64,000 bases of DNA from an uncultured Eubacteriales bacterium (GTDB taxonomy: Bacteria > Bacillota > Clostridia > Christensenellales > CAG-917): NCBI GenBank assembly GCA_900548005.1, contig URIZ01000003.1, positions 58,418 through 122,417 on the forward strand. Reading direction: 5' to 3'. This document shows, piece by piece, positions 17,003-25,299 of this stretch. Position 1 is the first letter of the stretch, and every line of letters begins with the position of its first letter. The notes under the pieces are model-generated. The model was not told where the DNA came from. It did not search any database and saw only the letters and a list, made by a program, of their open reading frames with translations. Position numbers and translations under genes: made by a program.

Positions 17003-17903
17003 TGTTCTTCAAATTCCTGAGTTTGTTCAGCACGTCTTCAAAATACTTTGGCAAATCGCACTCGAAACGCATGATCTCATGCGTGTGCGGATGTTCAAGC
17101 ACAAGCTGTTTTGCGTGCAAAAGCTGTCCGTTGTGATACAGCGCGGTCGAGCCGCCGTACACTTCATCGCCAACGATTGGATGATGCAGACTTTGCGCAT
17201 GCACCCTTATCTGATGTGTGCGTCCCGTTTCCAACTCAAAGCGCACGAGCGTGTATTTTCCAAAGCGTTCAAGCACCTTGTAGTGCGTCACCGCCCTTCT
17301 GCCCGTCTCGTCGATCGCCATTTTCTTGCGGTCTTTCTTGCTTCTTGCGATAGGCTTGTCCACAACGCCTTCGTCTTCCTTGAAGTTGCCGTCGCAAAGC
17401 CCGTAATATATACGGCGCGCGGTCTTTTTCTCAATCTGACTTGCAAGGCTCTTGTGCGCCTCATCGTTCTTTGCCACAACGATAAGCCCCGACGTGTCCT
17501 TGTCAAGCCTATGCACGATGCCGGGACGTATCACGCCGTTTATGCCGCTCAAACTGTCGAGATTGTACAAAAGCGCATTGACGAGCGTGTCGTTTTTCTT
17601 ATACGAACTTGCCTGATGCACCACCATACCCTGCGGCTTGTTGATCACCGCCATATATTCGTCTTGGTACACGATGTCAAGCGGGATATTCTCCGCCTTG
17701 ACTTCGAGAATTTCAGGCTCGGGCAGCTCAAACTCGACAATATCGCCGAGTTTCAGCTCATATCCGCTTTTTTGACGTATCGTACCGTTGACAAAAGCAC
17801 CGTCCTTTTCGATGACGGTTTTGGCATTGGATCTCGATATAGCCCACTTTTCGGCTATAAACGAATCAAGTCTTATCTTTTGGCTGTCAACTTCACACTT
17901 CAT
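16995..17903 (-). CDS. RluD-family 23S rRNA pseudouridine synthase
   Basis: The 302-residue protein has an N-terminal S4 RNA-binding domain (IRLDSFIAEKWAISRSNAK) and a RluA/RluD catalytic domain with the aspartate motif HRLDKDTSGLIVV. It isomerises uridines in large-subunit rRNA; the exact sites are not predictable. ATG at 17903 is preferred over the upstream TTG at 17915. It lies downstream of lspA, a common Bacillota arrangement (lspA-rluD). Confidence 0.94.
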   Translation of the reverse strand: MKCEVDSQKIRLDSFIAEKWAISRSNAKTVIEKDGAFVNGTIRQKSGYELKLGDIVEFELPEPEILEVKAENIPLDIVYQDEYMAVINKPQGMVVHQASSYKKNDTLVNALLYNLDSLSGINGVIRPGIVHRLDKDTSGLIVVAKNDEAHKSLASQIEKKTARRIYYGLCDGNFKEDEGVVDKPIARSKKDRKKMAIDETGRRAVTHYKVLERFGKYTLVRFELETGRTHQIRVHAQSLHHPIVGDEVYGGSTALYHNGQLLHAKQLVLEHPHTHEIMRFECDLPKYFEDVLNKLRNLKNNG

Positions 17904-17969
17904 ATTCTCAATCAAAACCGCGCCGTCTTGACCAAAACGACGCGATTTGCAACTGTGTTTTCTCTTGTT

Positions 17970-18824
17970 TTATTGTTTGTCTTCGGACGTATTGTCTTTT
18001 GCCTTATCGCCGTCCGCCGCCGAGCCTTTTTCATCGCCGCCTACGGCTTTTAAGTCGGCTTTTTTGTCCGTATTTTCATCGGATTTTTCATCCGCTTCGG
18101 TGTCTTTTGCCTTATCGTCCGCCTTGTGTGTCTTCTCTTTTTGCTCGCTCACTTCAAAGGTGAAATCGCCGCCGCCTTTGAGCATCGGGTTCAAGTTTTG
18201 CGGTCCGTCCAAAGGATCGATTTGTGGTGCGTCTACAGCCGCGCCTTGTTGTTGCTCTTCAAACTCTTTTTGGTTTTTCTTGCCTTCTTTGACAAGCATG
18301 ACGATAAGCACCACTATCAGCATAAACGCGCCAACCGTCACAAACGAGTCCGCAACGTTGAACACGGGAAAATCTTCCCAAAACGCGAATTGCAAGAAGT
18401 CACGCACATATCCCAGCGCAATGCGATCCACGATGTTGCCTATGCCGCCGCCCACGACAAACACGAGCGATATGCGCAGCCACTCCGTCTCTTTGAGCGC
18501 GAAGAACAGATACACCAGGATGCCTATCACAAGGATGAACGTGATCACCGTCAGCGCAATCGTCTTGCCTTGGAATATACCAAAGCCCGCGCCCCTGTTT
18601 TCCACCATCACGAGATTGATAAGCCCCGGGATAAAACCGTCTTTGACGCCCTGCACCGTCATATACTCCCATGCGGCTTTTTTTGTGAGCAAGTCCGCAA
18701 CAAGAATGACCGCGATGACCGCAAGCTCGATGAGCATAATCCACCACTTCTTCTTTGCCACGACCGTCCAGTCTTTCATGTATGCGGAAACTTTCTGCTT
18801 TAAATCTTTGTTTTTGTCTTCCAT
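17970..18824 (-). CDS. lspA: Lipoprotein signal peptidase II with long charged C-terminal tail
   Basis: Residues 1-180 form a four-helix aspartyl signal peptidase II. The NRGAGFG block is followed by catalytic D133 (GNIVDR) and D159 (FNVADS). It cleaves prolipoproteins at the membrane. Unlike typical LspA of about 160 residues, it continues for about 105 residues of Lys, Asp, Glu and Ala (from about 180 to 284), clearly disordered and probably cytoplasmic. AAGGAG overlaps the end of sepF nine bases upstream. The tail keeps the codon style of neighbouring genes, so it is not read-through noise. Its role is unknown. Confidence 0.95.
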   Translation of the reverse strand: MEDKNKDLKQKVSAYMKDWTVVAKKKWWIMLIELAVIAVILVADLLTKKAAWEYMTVQGVKDGFIPGLINLVMVENRGAGFGIFQGKTIALTVITFILVIGILVYLFFALKETEWLRISLVFVVGGGIGNIVDRIALGYVRDFLQFAFWEDFPVFNVADSFVTVGAFMLIVVLIVMLVKEGKKNQKEFEEQQQGAAVDAPQIDPLDGPQNLNPMLKGGGDFTFEVSEQKEKTHKADDKAKDTEADEKSDENTDKKADLKAVGGDEKGSAADGDKAKDNTSEDKQ

Positions 18825-18833
18825 AAAGTCTCC

Positions 18834-19223
18834 TTAGCCGCGAATTTGTGGCGGAACGGTGATAGTCACGCCTTGCGGAGCGAAAAGAAAGATGTTTCTT
18901 GTGATTTGCTGTATGCTGCCGCCAAGCGCGTATATCGCGCCGCTCATAAAGTCGAGAATGCGATACACCGATTGCTGATTGAGCGTGGAAAAGTCCACAA
19001 TCACTTGTTCGCGCATGCGCAAGTGATCGATGAGCAACTGCACGTCTTGATAGGTGCGCGGAGCGTATATCACAACGCCTGTGCCGCCCGATTGCGGTTG
19101 GGTGTAACTGGGCACTTGCCCCTGCGGAGCTTGCATTTGCTCTCTTGAGAACACTCTGTTGAATCCTCTTTGAGCATTGCGGTCTTGTCCGCCTTGATCG
19201 TTTCGATAAAATCTTTCGTCCAT
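18834..19223 (-). CDS. sepF: Cell division protein SepF
   Basis: The 129-residue protein has a disordered Gln/Gly-rich linker after a short N-terminus and the SepF domain (VVIYAPRTYQDVQLLIDHL, then FMSGAIYALGGSIQQI and IFLFAPQGVTI). SepF polymerises into rings and links FtsZ to the membrane in Gram-positive bacteria. It lies next to yggS as in the classical division cluster (yggS-sepF). No ylmG/yggT gene is found between sepF and lspA. Confidence 0.96.
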   Translation of the reverse strand: MDERFYRNDQGGQDRNAQRGFNRVFSREQMQAPQGQVPSYTQPQSGGTGVVIYAPRTYQDVQLLIDHLRMREQVIVDFSTLNQQSVYRILDFMSGAIYALGGSIQQITRNIFLFAPQGVTITVPPQIRG

Positions 19224-19263
19224 AAACAGCCTTGTGTGTTATATAGTTTCGTTTTTTTGTTTT

Positions 19264-19938
19264 TTATTGTTGCGGATACACTCTCTCTCCGAACAACATT
19301 CTTCCGAGCCTGATCATATTCGAGCCGTGAGCAAGCGCGATTTGATAGTCCGCACTCATTCCGCACGAGAGATACTCTATGTCCGCGTTATCTTGCTCGA
19401 TGAGTTTTGCTTGCTCGAAGATATCTCGCATTTTGTCGCAAAGCGCGCCGAGTCGTTGCTCGTCTTTGTCAAGATTGGGCAACACCGTCATCACGCCTTT
19501 TATGCGGATGTGCGGATAGACTTTCATACTTTGTATGAACGCAAGCGCATTTTCGGGCAAAACACCGCCTTTGGACGCTTCCGATCCGACATTGACTTCC
19601 ACAAGGCAATCCATGATTTTGCCGTGCTTTGCCGCTTGTTTTTCAATCTCTTTTGCAAGGTCTTCTCTGTCGAGAGAGTGGATAAGTTCAACCTTGTCAA
19701 CAATATACTTAACCTTGTTTGTTTGCAGCCTGCCGATGAAATGCCAGCGGTATTTCGGATCGTATTTGTCAACAAGTTCCTGCACTCTGTTTTCGCCGAG
19801 CACAAACTCGGGCGCAAGAGCCGCAAACTCGTCCACCACTTCTTTTGGCTGAGTTTTGGTTGCCGCAACAAGCGTTATTGGGCGGTGACAACGCATTACG
19901 TCGTCACGCACTTTTTGCAAATTTTCAGTGAGTATCAT
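19264..19938 (-). CDS. YggS/PLPBP family pyridoxal phosphate homeostasis protein
   Basis: The 224-residue PLP-binding barrel has lysine K28 in VAATKTQP, the Schiff-base residue, and GENRVQELVDKYD. It buffers PLP in the cytosol and has no known catalytic turnover. AAGGG precedes the ATG. It is the second gene of the operon, ten bases after the glycosidase, and is followed by sepF. Confidence 0.95.
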   Translation of the reverse strand: MILTENLQKVRDDVMRCHRPITLVAATKTQPKEVVDEFAALAPEFVLGENRVQELVDKYDPKYRWHFIGRLQTNKVKYIVDKVELIHSLDREDLAKEIEKQAAKHGKIMDCLVEVNVGSEASKGGVLPENALAFIQSMKVYPHIRIKGVMTVLPNLDKDEQRLGALCDKMRDIFEQAKLIEQDNADIEYLSCGMSADYQIALAHGSNMIRLGRMLFGERVYPQQ

Positions 19939-19948
19939 ACCCTTGCCG

Positions 19949-21643
19949 TCAATCCGCCTTTTGAATGATATAATCGCCTTTTACGTCGTCGAAAACGAGC
20001 ATTTGTTTTTTGCCGCCCTCATCGAAGACCACTTTGATGATCTCGGGCGCGATGTTTTCGGCTGAAATGATTTTGCCGTCAAACTTCTTGTATGCGTCAA
20101 GCAAAATCTCCATTTTTTCGCTGTCGTACTCGCCGATATCGTCACTGACAAACAGCACGTTGCCAAACATGTGATTGACGGTTGCAAGCAAACGTTTTTG
20201 TTGCATTGTGTAGCCCGCCTTTTTCATGCCGCCGTCACGCAAGAAGAACACGTCGGGATCGTTTGCCCAAATCCTGCCGTTGAGATGACGGCGATACACG
20301 CTGTTGACCATCGCCATTTTTGCGGAAATGATCTCTTGATTGGTGACTTTCACGTAAAATTTTTCTTTGAAAGTGTTCTCAACGTCACAGCTTATTCTGC
20401 ACGCGTCCACCACTCCGAACGCAGGCGCAAGCGGCACTCCGCATCCGAGAATGATTTTGTCGCGGCAACACTCTCTCAAAAAGTCCATTGCCTCGCACAT
20501 GAGTTGACCGCGCGTCTTGTTGTTTCTTGGCAGAATCGCAGCCGCATACAAGAAATCGAGCTTGACCATATCAAAGCCCCATTCGTCAAAAACCTTGTCG
20601 AAATACGCCTTGATGTAATCTCTCACTTCTTCCTTTTCAAAGTCGAGCGCAAAGAATCCGCCCCACGCTATGCCGCTTATCACTTTTCTGCCGTGCTTGT
20701 CTCGGATGAGCCAATCGGGATGTTCTTTTATGACGTTTGCGCCGAATTGCGCTGCAAACGGAGCGTACCAAAGCCCCGCTTTTAGACCTTGCTCGTGGAT
20801 CTTGTCCACAATAGGTTTAAGCCCGTTTGGAAACTTCTTTTCATCGATGTCCCAATCGCCCACTTTGGTCTCGTATCCGTCGTCGATTTGGAAGATGTTT
20901 GCGCTATCACCGGCTCTTTTTAAGCCGTTTAGATCACGCAAAATGATCTCTTCGTTGATGTTTTGATAGTAGTTGTACCAAGACGTGTAACCGGCAAGAT
21001 GATCCACCCTGCCCGTGTTTTTTCTCGGATACAAGGCAAAATATTCGTCAAACACTTTGTCATAGCCGCCTTGGCATCTGACAAGATCGAACAGCCGATA
21101 ATCGCTTGCAATCGTCAAGCCTTCCACGTCTTTCTTTGCAACAAACACGTTCTCGCGCATGTCCGCGTAAAACACAGTGTATCCCGTGCGCTCGTTGAGC
21201 GAGCCGACAAGCTCCACCTTTTCGTCTATGCGGAAATAGCAATAGGAAAAACCGTGATACATATCCCTTCCGTACTCGCAAAAGCGATAATCGCCGCTCG
21301 CGCCCGAAAAATCTCGCGCGATAGGCAGTTTCGACAGCGAGCGCAAGCCGTACTGCATGTCCCCTTTCTTGTATTCTCTAGAAGACGTCCAAGATTGAAA
21401 ACCGTTGCCGAAAAAGCGTTCTTTGTTCTCAAAATAGTGGTCGTATATAAGCTCCGCAAGCTCGATTTTCATCTCTTCGTGCGGATAAATCACAATCTTG
21501 ACAGCGTCTTCGCCGCCTTCGTCCACCAAATCGAATCTCTCGGATGAATACCCACCCTTCACTTGCGCAAATTCTATGGAATCTTCAACGTACTTGCCGC
21601 CGACAAGATACCCGATTTTGAGAGTGTAATCTTTCAAATTCAT
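19949..21643 (-). CDS. Clan GH-D glycoside hydrolase (GH36-like alpha-galactosidase)
   Basis: The 564-residue protein has an N-terminal beta-sandwich and a (beta/alpha)8 barrel. Barrel motifs are FQIDDGYETKVGDW, GLWYAPFAAQ, MVKLDFLY with predicted nucleophile D363, and RISCDVE with predicted acid/base D420. This matches alpha-galactosidases and related GH36 enzymes. There is no signal peptide, so it acts on imported oligosaccharide in the cytosol. It heads a cell-division and envelope operon, which is unusual for a sugar enzyme. GGGGGAAA precedes the ATG and a promoter lies at 21678-21706. The exact sugar specificity is not certain. Confidence 0.85.
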   Translation of the reverse strand: MNLKDYTLKIGYLVGGKYVEDSIEFAQVKGGYSSERFDLVDEGGEDAVKIVIYPHEEMKIELAELIYDHYFENKERFFGNGFQSWTSSREYKKGDMQYGLRSLSKLPIARDFSGASGDYRFCEYGRDMYHGFSYCYFRIDEKVELVGSLNERTGYTVFYADMRENVFVAKKDVEGLTIASDYRLFDLVRCQGGYDKVFDEYFALYPRKNTGRVDHLAGYTSWYNYYQNINEEIILRDLNGLKRAGDSANIFQIDDGYETKVGDWDIDEKKFPNGLKPIVDKIHEQGLKAGLWYAPFAAQFGANVIKEHPDWLIRDKHGRKVISGIAWGGFFALDFEKEEVRDYIKAYFDKVFDEWGFDMVKLDFLYAAAILPRNNKTRGQLMCEAMDFLRECCRDKIILGCGVPLAPAFGVVDACRISCDVENTFKEKFYVKVTNQEIISAKMAMVNSVYRRHLNGRIWANDPDVFFLRDGGMKKAGYTMQQKRLLATVNHMFGNVLFVSDDIGEYDSEKMEILLDAYKKFDGKIISAENIAPEIIKVVFDEGGKKQMLVFDDVKGDYIIQKAD

Positions 21644-21677
21644 ACATTTCCCCCTATATTGACATATAAGATAATTT

Positions 21678-21706
21678 ATTATAACAAACTTTCGCGCGAA
21701 TGTAAA
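21678..21706 (-). promoter_or_regulatory. Promoter of the glycosidase-yggS-sepF-lspA operon
   Basis: TTTACA (21701-21706), 17-base spacer and TATAAT (21678-21683) on the minus strand, 34 bases before the ATG. Confidence 0.75.
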
Positions 21707-21786
21707 GACGGCTTTTGCAAAATATAAAAAGTTGTAAAATATAGTTTTATTGTCATCCTGTCAATGCAAAACGGAGATGTTTTTAT

Positions 21787-21897
21787 TTTTCCTTGTCATC
21801 CTGAGCTTGTCGAAGGATCTAGCGTAGCGAAAAAGCAACGTACGGTGTACGCCTTACGGCTGGATGTTTCGGCAGGCTCAACATGACAAGGAAAAAT
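21787..21897. repeat. MITE-like long imperfect hairpin with TTTTTCCTTGTCAT ends
   Basis: The ends TTTTTCCTTGTCAT and ATGACAAGGAAAAA are exact inverted repeats. Inside, TGAGCTTGTCGAAGGATC on the left pairs imperfectly with GGATGTTTCGGCAGGCTCA on the right, so the whole element folds on itself. It has no coding capacity. A related copy is at 35343-35450, and half-modules occur at 60101-60147 and 63740-63781. Confidence 0.7.
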
Positions 21898-22411
21898 TGA
21901 TATTTTCGCCCGTAATAATCACTCATTCGAAATGTTCTTATAAACGGACTGTGCGTATTCGAAGTGAGCGTTCGCAAGGCGAACGCCGAGATAAGCGCCG
22001 AGCTTACGTCACACACAAGCCCATTTTGCAACGATTACAACTTGTTGCAATCGTTTGCCTTTTGGTCTTTGTGTTCCTTTTTACCACACGCCAAAAACTG
22101 CGCTTTCATCTTTCTTACTCACACCCAAGTTCGCTTGTTTTTGACGTGCGGGAGCCCTTGTGTGTGAAGTACGAGAATGCGTGGCACTGTGTTGCGCAAG
22201 CCGCCACGCAGGCGAAGTGGCATAACAAGGGGACGATACCTATCTATGCGAGTGCCGCCTGTCTTCCCCGCGAGCGACGGATAACATTGTAGAGAAAGCA
22301 CTCTATACGAGTTGTGGAAGAAATACCGGCACGGACCGGAAAGATGGGACAATTCTATTTAGAGTTTCAACCGCAAAACTTTTGTGGAGCCGTGCACTCA
22401 TAAAAACTTAT
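21898..22411. other. Non-coding stretch with several inverted repeats, no gene recognised
   Basis: No open frame here resembles a protein. Visible structure includes TCACACACAAG (about 22009) with its complement CTTGTGTGTGA (about 22157), AACGATT/AATCGTT around 22030-22055, and GCGTGGC/GCCACGC around 22180-22210. AACGGACTGTGC near 21941 also occurs at 60193-60217. It could be a decayed element or a structured RNA. No known ncRNA family was recognised. Confidence 0.4.
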
Positions 22412-22503
22412 CGGGCGCAATTGTTTGTCGTTTCGTTTCCACGAGATTGCCACGCCGAACATGTCGGCTCGCAATGACAGAGTTTTTTTTGCGAGTGCGC
22501 CCC
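22412..22503. repeat. MITE-like repeat with GGGCGCA ends
   Basis: The block runs from CGGGCGCAATTG to GTGCGCCCC and contains GTTTCCACGAGATTGCCACG and CTCGCAATGACA. The inverted ends and the GTTTCGTTTCCACGAGAT core recur at 60084-60165. The GAGATTGCC...CTCGCAATGACA core recurs at 63819-63850. Confidence 0.6.
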
Positions 22504-22527
22504 ATAACGAACAACTTAAAAAATTCC

Positions 22528-22657
22528 CCGTGAGCGCGATATTGAGATGAATAGCAAGGAAGGTGCGGCTTGAACCAAAACCCAGCGTACTCAAACGTAC
22601 GTGATTTTGGGGCAAGCCGTGTCTGACGATGCTATTCGCTCAATAGCGCGCTCACGG
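22528..22657. repeat. Nested stem-loop repeat, copy B (overlaps the ssb 3' end)
   Basis: Outer stem: CCGTGAGCGCG (22528-22538) plus ATTGAG with CTCAAT plus CGCGCTCACGG (22647-22657). Next: GAATAGC (22549-22555) with GCTATTC (22631-22637). Middle: CGGCTTG with CAAGCCG. Inner: CCAAAA-CCCA-GCGTAC with GTACGT-GA-TTTTGG. The right arm is also the last codons and TAG stop of the ssb-like gene, so element and gene end are one sequence. Confidence 0.8.
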
Positions 22658-23243
22658 AGACTTCATACGCAACCCGCTCTTCTATCTCTCCGCTTTCGAG
22701 TTGCTTTTGATAGGGGCGAGATTGGATGCGGCCTACAAGACGCACTTTGTCGCCAACGGAAAAGGTGGAGGCAAAACGCGCGTTCCTGCCCCAAGCTATG
22801 GCAGGGATATAGTCGGATTTGTTGTAGGCGCGGTTGACAGCAACCAGAAGGTCGCAAATCTCGCGCTTGAACGGGGTTGTGCGATAGATCGGCGGCTTGC
22901 AAACGTAGCCTTCTATCTCGATGGAATTGGGAAGTTGCTCGTCATAGTCGCAAAGCTCGCGAACAAACACTTTAAGCACAAGCTTGCTGTGGTTTTCAAC
23001 GATTTTGTTGTAGCTGCGAAATTGTCCGATTAAACCGATTAGATTCCCGATTTCAAAGTTATTTTCGCCGATTATGCGTTCGCTCACGGTGACGGGAACA
23101 AAGTCTTTTTGTCCCGACAATCTCTGCACCGCTATGGTGAAATCATAAAACTTTTCGTCCATAATTTCGTGCGAAAATTCAAGCTCGCTCGCAATCTGAC
23201 CGCTAAGGTGCACTACGTTGTTTTGCATTTGTTCATAACTCAT
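22632..23243 (-). CDS. Single-stranded DNA-binding protein-like, two tandem OB folds
   Basis: The 203-residue protein contains two related beta-rich halves: NNVVHLSGQIASELEFSHE... and SIEIEGYVCKPPIYRTTPF followed by CDLLVAVNRAYNKSDYIP and GDKVRLVGRIQSR. The second half carries the standard SSB pattern. The first half is a divergent OB fold. There is no acidic DDDIPF-type tip, so it is probably an accessory SSB rather than the housekeeping one. AAAGGAG precedes the ATG. It follows the deacetylase by 16 bases in one transcription unit. Its last residues (VSALLSE) are encoded by nested repeat copy B. Confidence 0.85.
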   Translation of the reverse strand: MSYEQMQNNVVHLSGQIASELEFSHEIMDEKFYDFTIAVQRLSGQKDFVPVTVSERIIGENNFEIGNLIGLIGQFRSYNKIVENHSKLVLKVFVRELCDYDEQLPNSIEIEGYVCKPPIYRTTPFKREICDLLVAVNRAYNKSDYIPAIAWGRNARFASTFSVGDKVRLVGRIQSRPYQKQLESGEIEERVAYEVSVSALLSE

Positions 23244-23259
23244 AATTTTTCTCCTTTAT

Positions 23260-24024
23260 TTATGCGTTTTTGCGTTGAACGCCGTTGTTGTCCACTGTGA
23301 AATCGGATGTGGCGACAAGCTCCGACAAGGTGACAAAGCGAAACCCTTTCGCCCTAAGCCCCGTGAGAATCATGGGCAAAGCGTCAAGAATATGTTCGCT
23401 GTTGTTGTGAAAAAGCACGATATCTCCGTTTTTGGCTTTTGGCACTACCCTGTCGTAAATCTGTTTTGCGCCAAGACCTTTCCAATCGAGCGAGTCGATA
23501 GACCATTGCACGCCCACCATATTCAAGCTCTCGATCGCCGTCATGAGCTTGTTGTCGTAATCACCGAACGGAGCACGGAAAAAAACAGGAGTTTTGCCTG
23601 TCAACTCTTTGGCTCTGTCGTTGACGTATTCGATCTCGTTTTTGATCTCGTCTTGGCTGAGTTTGGGCATATTCAAGTGATTGCGAGAATGGTTGCCCAC
23701 ATCAAAGCCCGCATCGGCGATCGCCTTTGTTTCTTTCTCGAATTTATCCATCCAAAACCCGACCAAAAAGAACGTACCTTTCGCGCCGAATTGCGACATA
23801 ATATCGAGTATTCCCTGCGTTTTGTCCGCTCCCCACGCCGCATCGAACGTCAGCGCAATGACCTTTTCATCCGTATCCACCGAATATACGGGGATTTTGC
23901 GCGTGGATTTGCCGAAATACACGCATGCGCTGTCGGTGACGGCAACGCTCGATAGAAGAATCACCGCAACGAGCGACAGCGATATAAAGCCGATTATGGT
24001 TGCTTTTTTGACCGTTAGAAACAC
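23260..24024 (-). CDS. PdaB-like polysaccharide deacetylase, membrane anchored
   Basis: After a membrane segment (about 8-28) comes a NodB-type deacetylase domain with ALTFDAAWG (PdaB-type replacement of TFDDGP), zinc ligands in GNHSRNHLNM, and FRAPFGDYD. The general-base Asp is the one in LTFDAAW; the second motif Asp is Ala, as in PdaB. PdaB is a sporulation cortex or germination factor in Bacillus, suggesting an endospore-forming ancestry. GTG at 24024 is chosen because GGGGGTG lies just upstream and a TACAAT -10 box at 24037-24042 would leave the ATG at 24060 outside the transcript. Confidence 0.88.
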   Translation of the reverse strand: MFLTVKKATIIGFISLSLVAVILLSSVAVTDSACVYFGKSTRKIPVYSVDTDEKVIALTFDAAWGADKTQGILDIMSQFGAKGTFFLVGFWMDKFEKETKAIADAGFDVGNHSRNHLNMPKLSQDEIKNEIEYVNDRAKELTGKTPVFFRAPFGDYDNKLMTAIESLNMVGVQWSIDSLDWKGLGAKQIYDRVVPKAKNGDIVLFHNNSEHILDALPMILTGLRAKGFRFVTLSELVATSDFTVDNNGVQRKNA

Positions 24025-24266
24025 TCTGCACCCCCGATTGTATGCGCTTTTAAGCGGCAAAATTTCGCTTTTATTGTCGCCGATCGTCGAAGATTCGGCG
24101 ATTTTGCAAAAATCCGCTCGCGCCTACATATATACATATTTTTCAAATGCGCGGTTTATGCAAAACAAGAGCAATAAAGCCATTAATATCAACGGGATTT
24201 TCACCTTGTGCAATCGCAAAATTCAAAAAAACTCGAATGCGCGCGCCTTTTACAAAAATCAAATGT

Positions 24267-24295
24267 TTGACTTATGTTTTGCGCGATAGTATAAT
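24267..24295 (+). promoter_or_regulatory. Promoter with -10 box six bases before a start codon (leaderless)
   Basis: TTGACT (24267-24272), 17-base spacer and TATAAT (24290-24295). The ATG follows after AATCGT at 24302, so the predicted +1 falls on or next to the A of the start codon. No ribosome binding site is present. Confidence 0.8.
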
Positions 24296-24301
24296 AATCG
24301 T

Positions 24302-25186
24302 ATGAAAAGAATTGCCACACAAAAAAACGGATTTTGGAAAAGAGTGTTCATCAACATCCCCTTCGTGCTGTTGATTGCGTTGATGATCGCCCTGTTCGGC
24401 GGTGGTTTGCTGTTGATTTTTTATTCGATAGCGTCACTTTTCGCGTTCAAAAGCGCAATGATATTCCTTATTCTCGCAGGCGCGGGAGTCATCGCGATCG
24501 GCGCGGGGCTTGCGCTCATCGTTGCGTATCGCAAATATTTTGACTTCTACAACAAGAAAATGGGCTGGGAATACCCCGACAAACCCAAAAAGGAACAAAA
24601 ATCTGTGGTGGACGGCAAAAAATCCGTCAAGGACTACTTCACCCTGTCCAACATCTCGCTCGCCGTCCTTGCAATCGGCGCGCTTTTTACAATCATATCG
24701 GCGGCTCTCGGGTGCATCAACAGAGATAATTGGGTTGCCGACACAAAGTCTTTTATGGAAAGCAACGGCTACTATTCCAACGTAGATCACCGCATGCACA
24801 GCGAGACCGTTCACGCAACCGGCACGTCAGAGAAAGTTGGCAAAATCGAGTTGAATTTCACCGAAAAACAAGCTGTAATCATCTACACGTCAGAGCCGAG
24901 CAAGCTCGGCATGGTCAGCTATGACTACTATGTCAAGTTTCCAAATCAACTCTCATTCAACAGATCGAGCGACGGCACAATCACAATCAACGAAGCAACT
25001 CCGCCCGTCATACAGGAAACGACTATCAAAAAACTGTTTTTCTTCCTTTTCAAAGATTTCAATGTGGAAAAACAAGTACTGATTTATCTGCCCGTCGACG
25101 CAAAAGAAGGCATGCCCAACTATATCGAAATCGTGGGCAACAACGTCATCTATGCGGCAAACGATAAACTCTCGGAAAAAGCCTGA
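24302..25186 (+). CDS. Membrane protein of unknown function, three helices and a beta-rich domain
   Basis: The 294-residue protein has hydrophobic helices at about 18-46, 52-75 and 115-137, with a Lys-rich loop between the second and third. The C-terminal half (140-294) alternates short strands (VGKIELNFTEKQAVIIYTS, LSFNRSSDGTITINEA), suggesting a beta-solenoid or DUF4097-like domain; that match is only an impression. The gene stands alone on the plus strand between minus-strand operons, with its own promoter and terminator (25229-25256), and appears to be translated from a leaderless mRNA. Confidence 0.8.
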   Translation: MKRIATQKNGFWKRVFINIPFVLLIALMIALFGGGLLLIFYSIASLFAFKSAMIFLILAGAGVIAIGAGLALIVAYRKYFDFYNKKMGWEYPDKPKKEQKSVVDGKKSVKDYFTLSNISLAVLAIGALFTIISAALGCINRDNWVADTKSFMESNGYYSNVDHRMHSETVHATGTSEKVGKIELNFTEKQAVIIYTSEPSKLGMVSYDYYVKFPNQLSFNRSSDGTITINEATPPVIQETTIKKLFFFLFKDFNVEKQVLIYLPVDAKEGMPNYIEIVGNNVIYAANDKLSEKA

Positions 25187-25228
25187 AAAACACAACGACA
25201 GAACAAAATCATACAAGAAAAGCCATGA

Positions 25229-25256
25229 AAAATCGCACGCGATTGCGTACGATTTT
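25229..25256 (+). terminator. Intrinsic terminator of the 24302 gene
   Basis: AAAATCGCACGC, loop GATT, GCGTACGATTTT with one mismatch, followed by further T's to 25260. Confidence 0.85.
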
Positions 25257-25299
25257 TTTTCGCAAAAAAAGCGGTTTCACGCATCTAACCATGTCGTTT

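Noticed and set aside
22119..22352. 77-residue frame in the repeat-rich gap
   Set aside because: No start signals or family resemblance, and it covers inverted repeats (GCGTGGC/GCCACGC), so it is probably chance.
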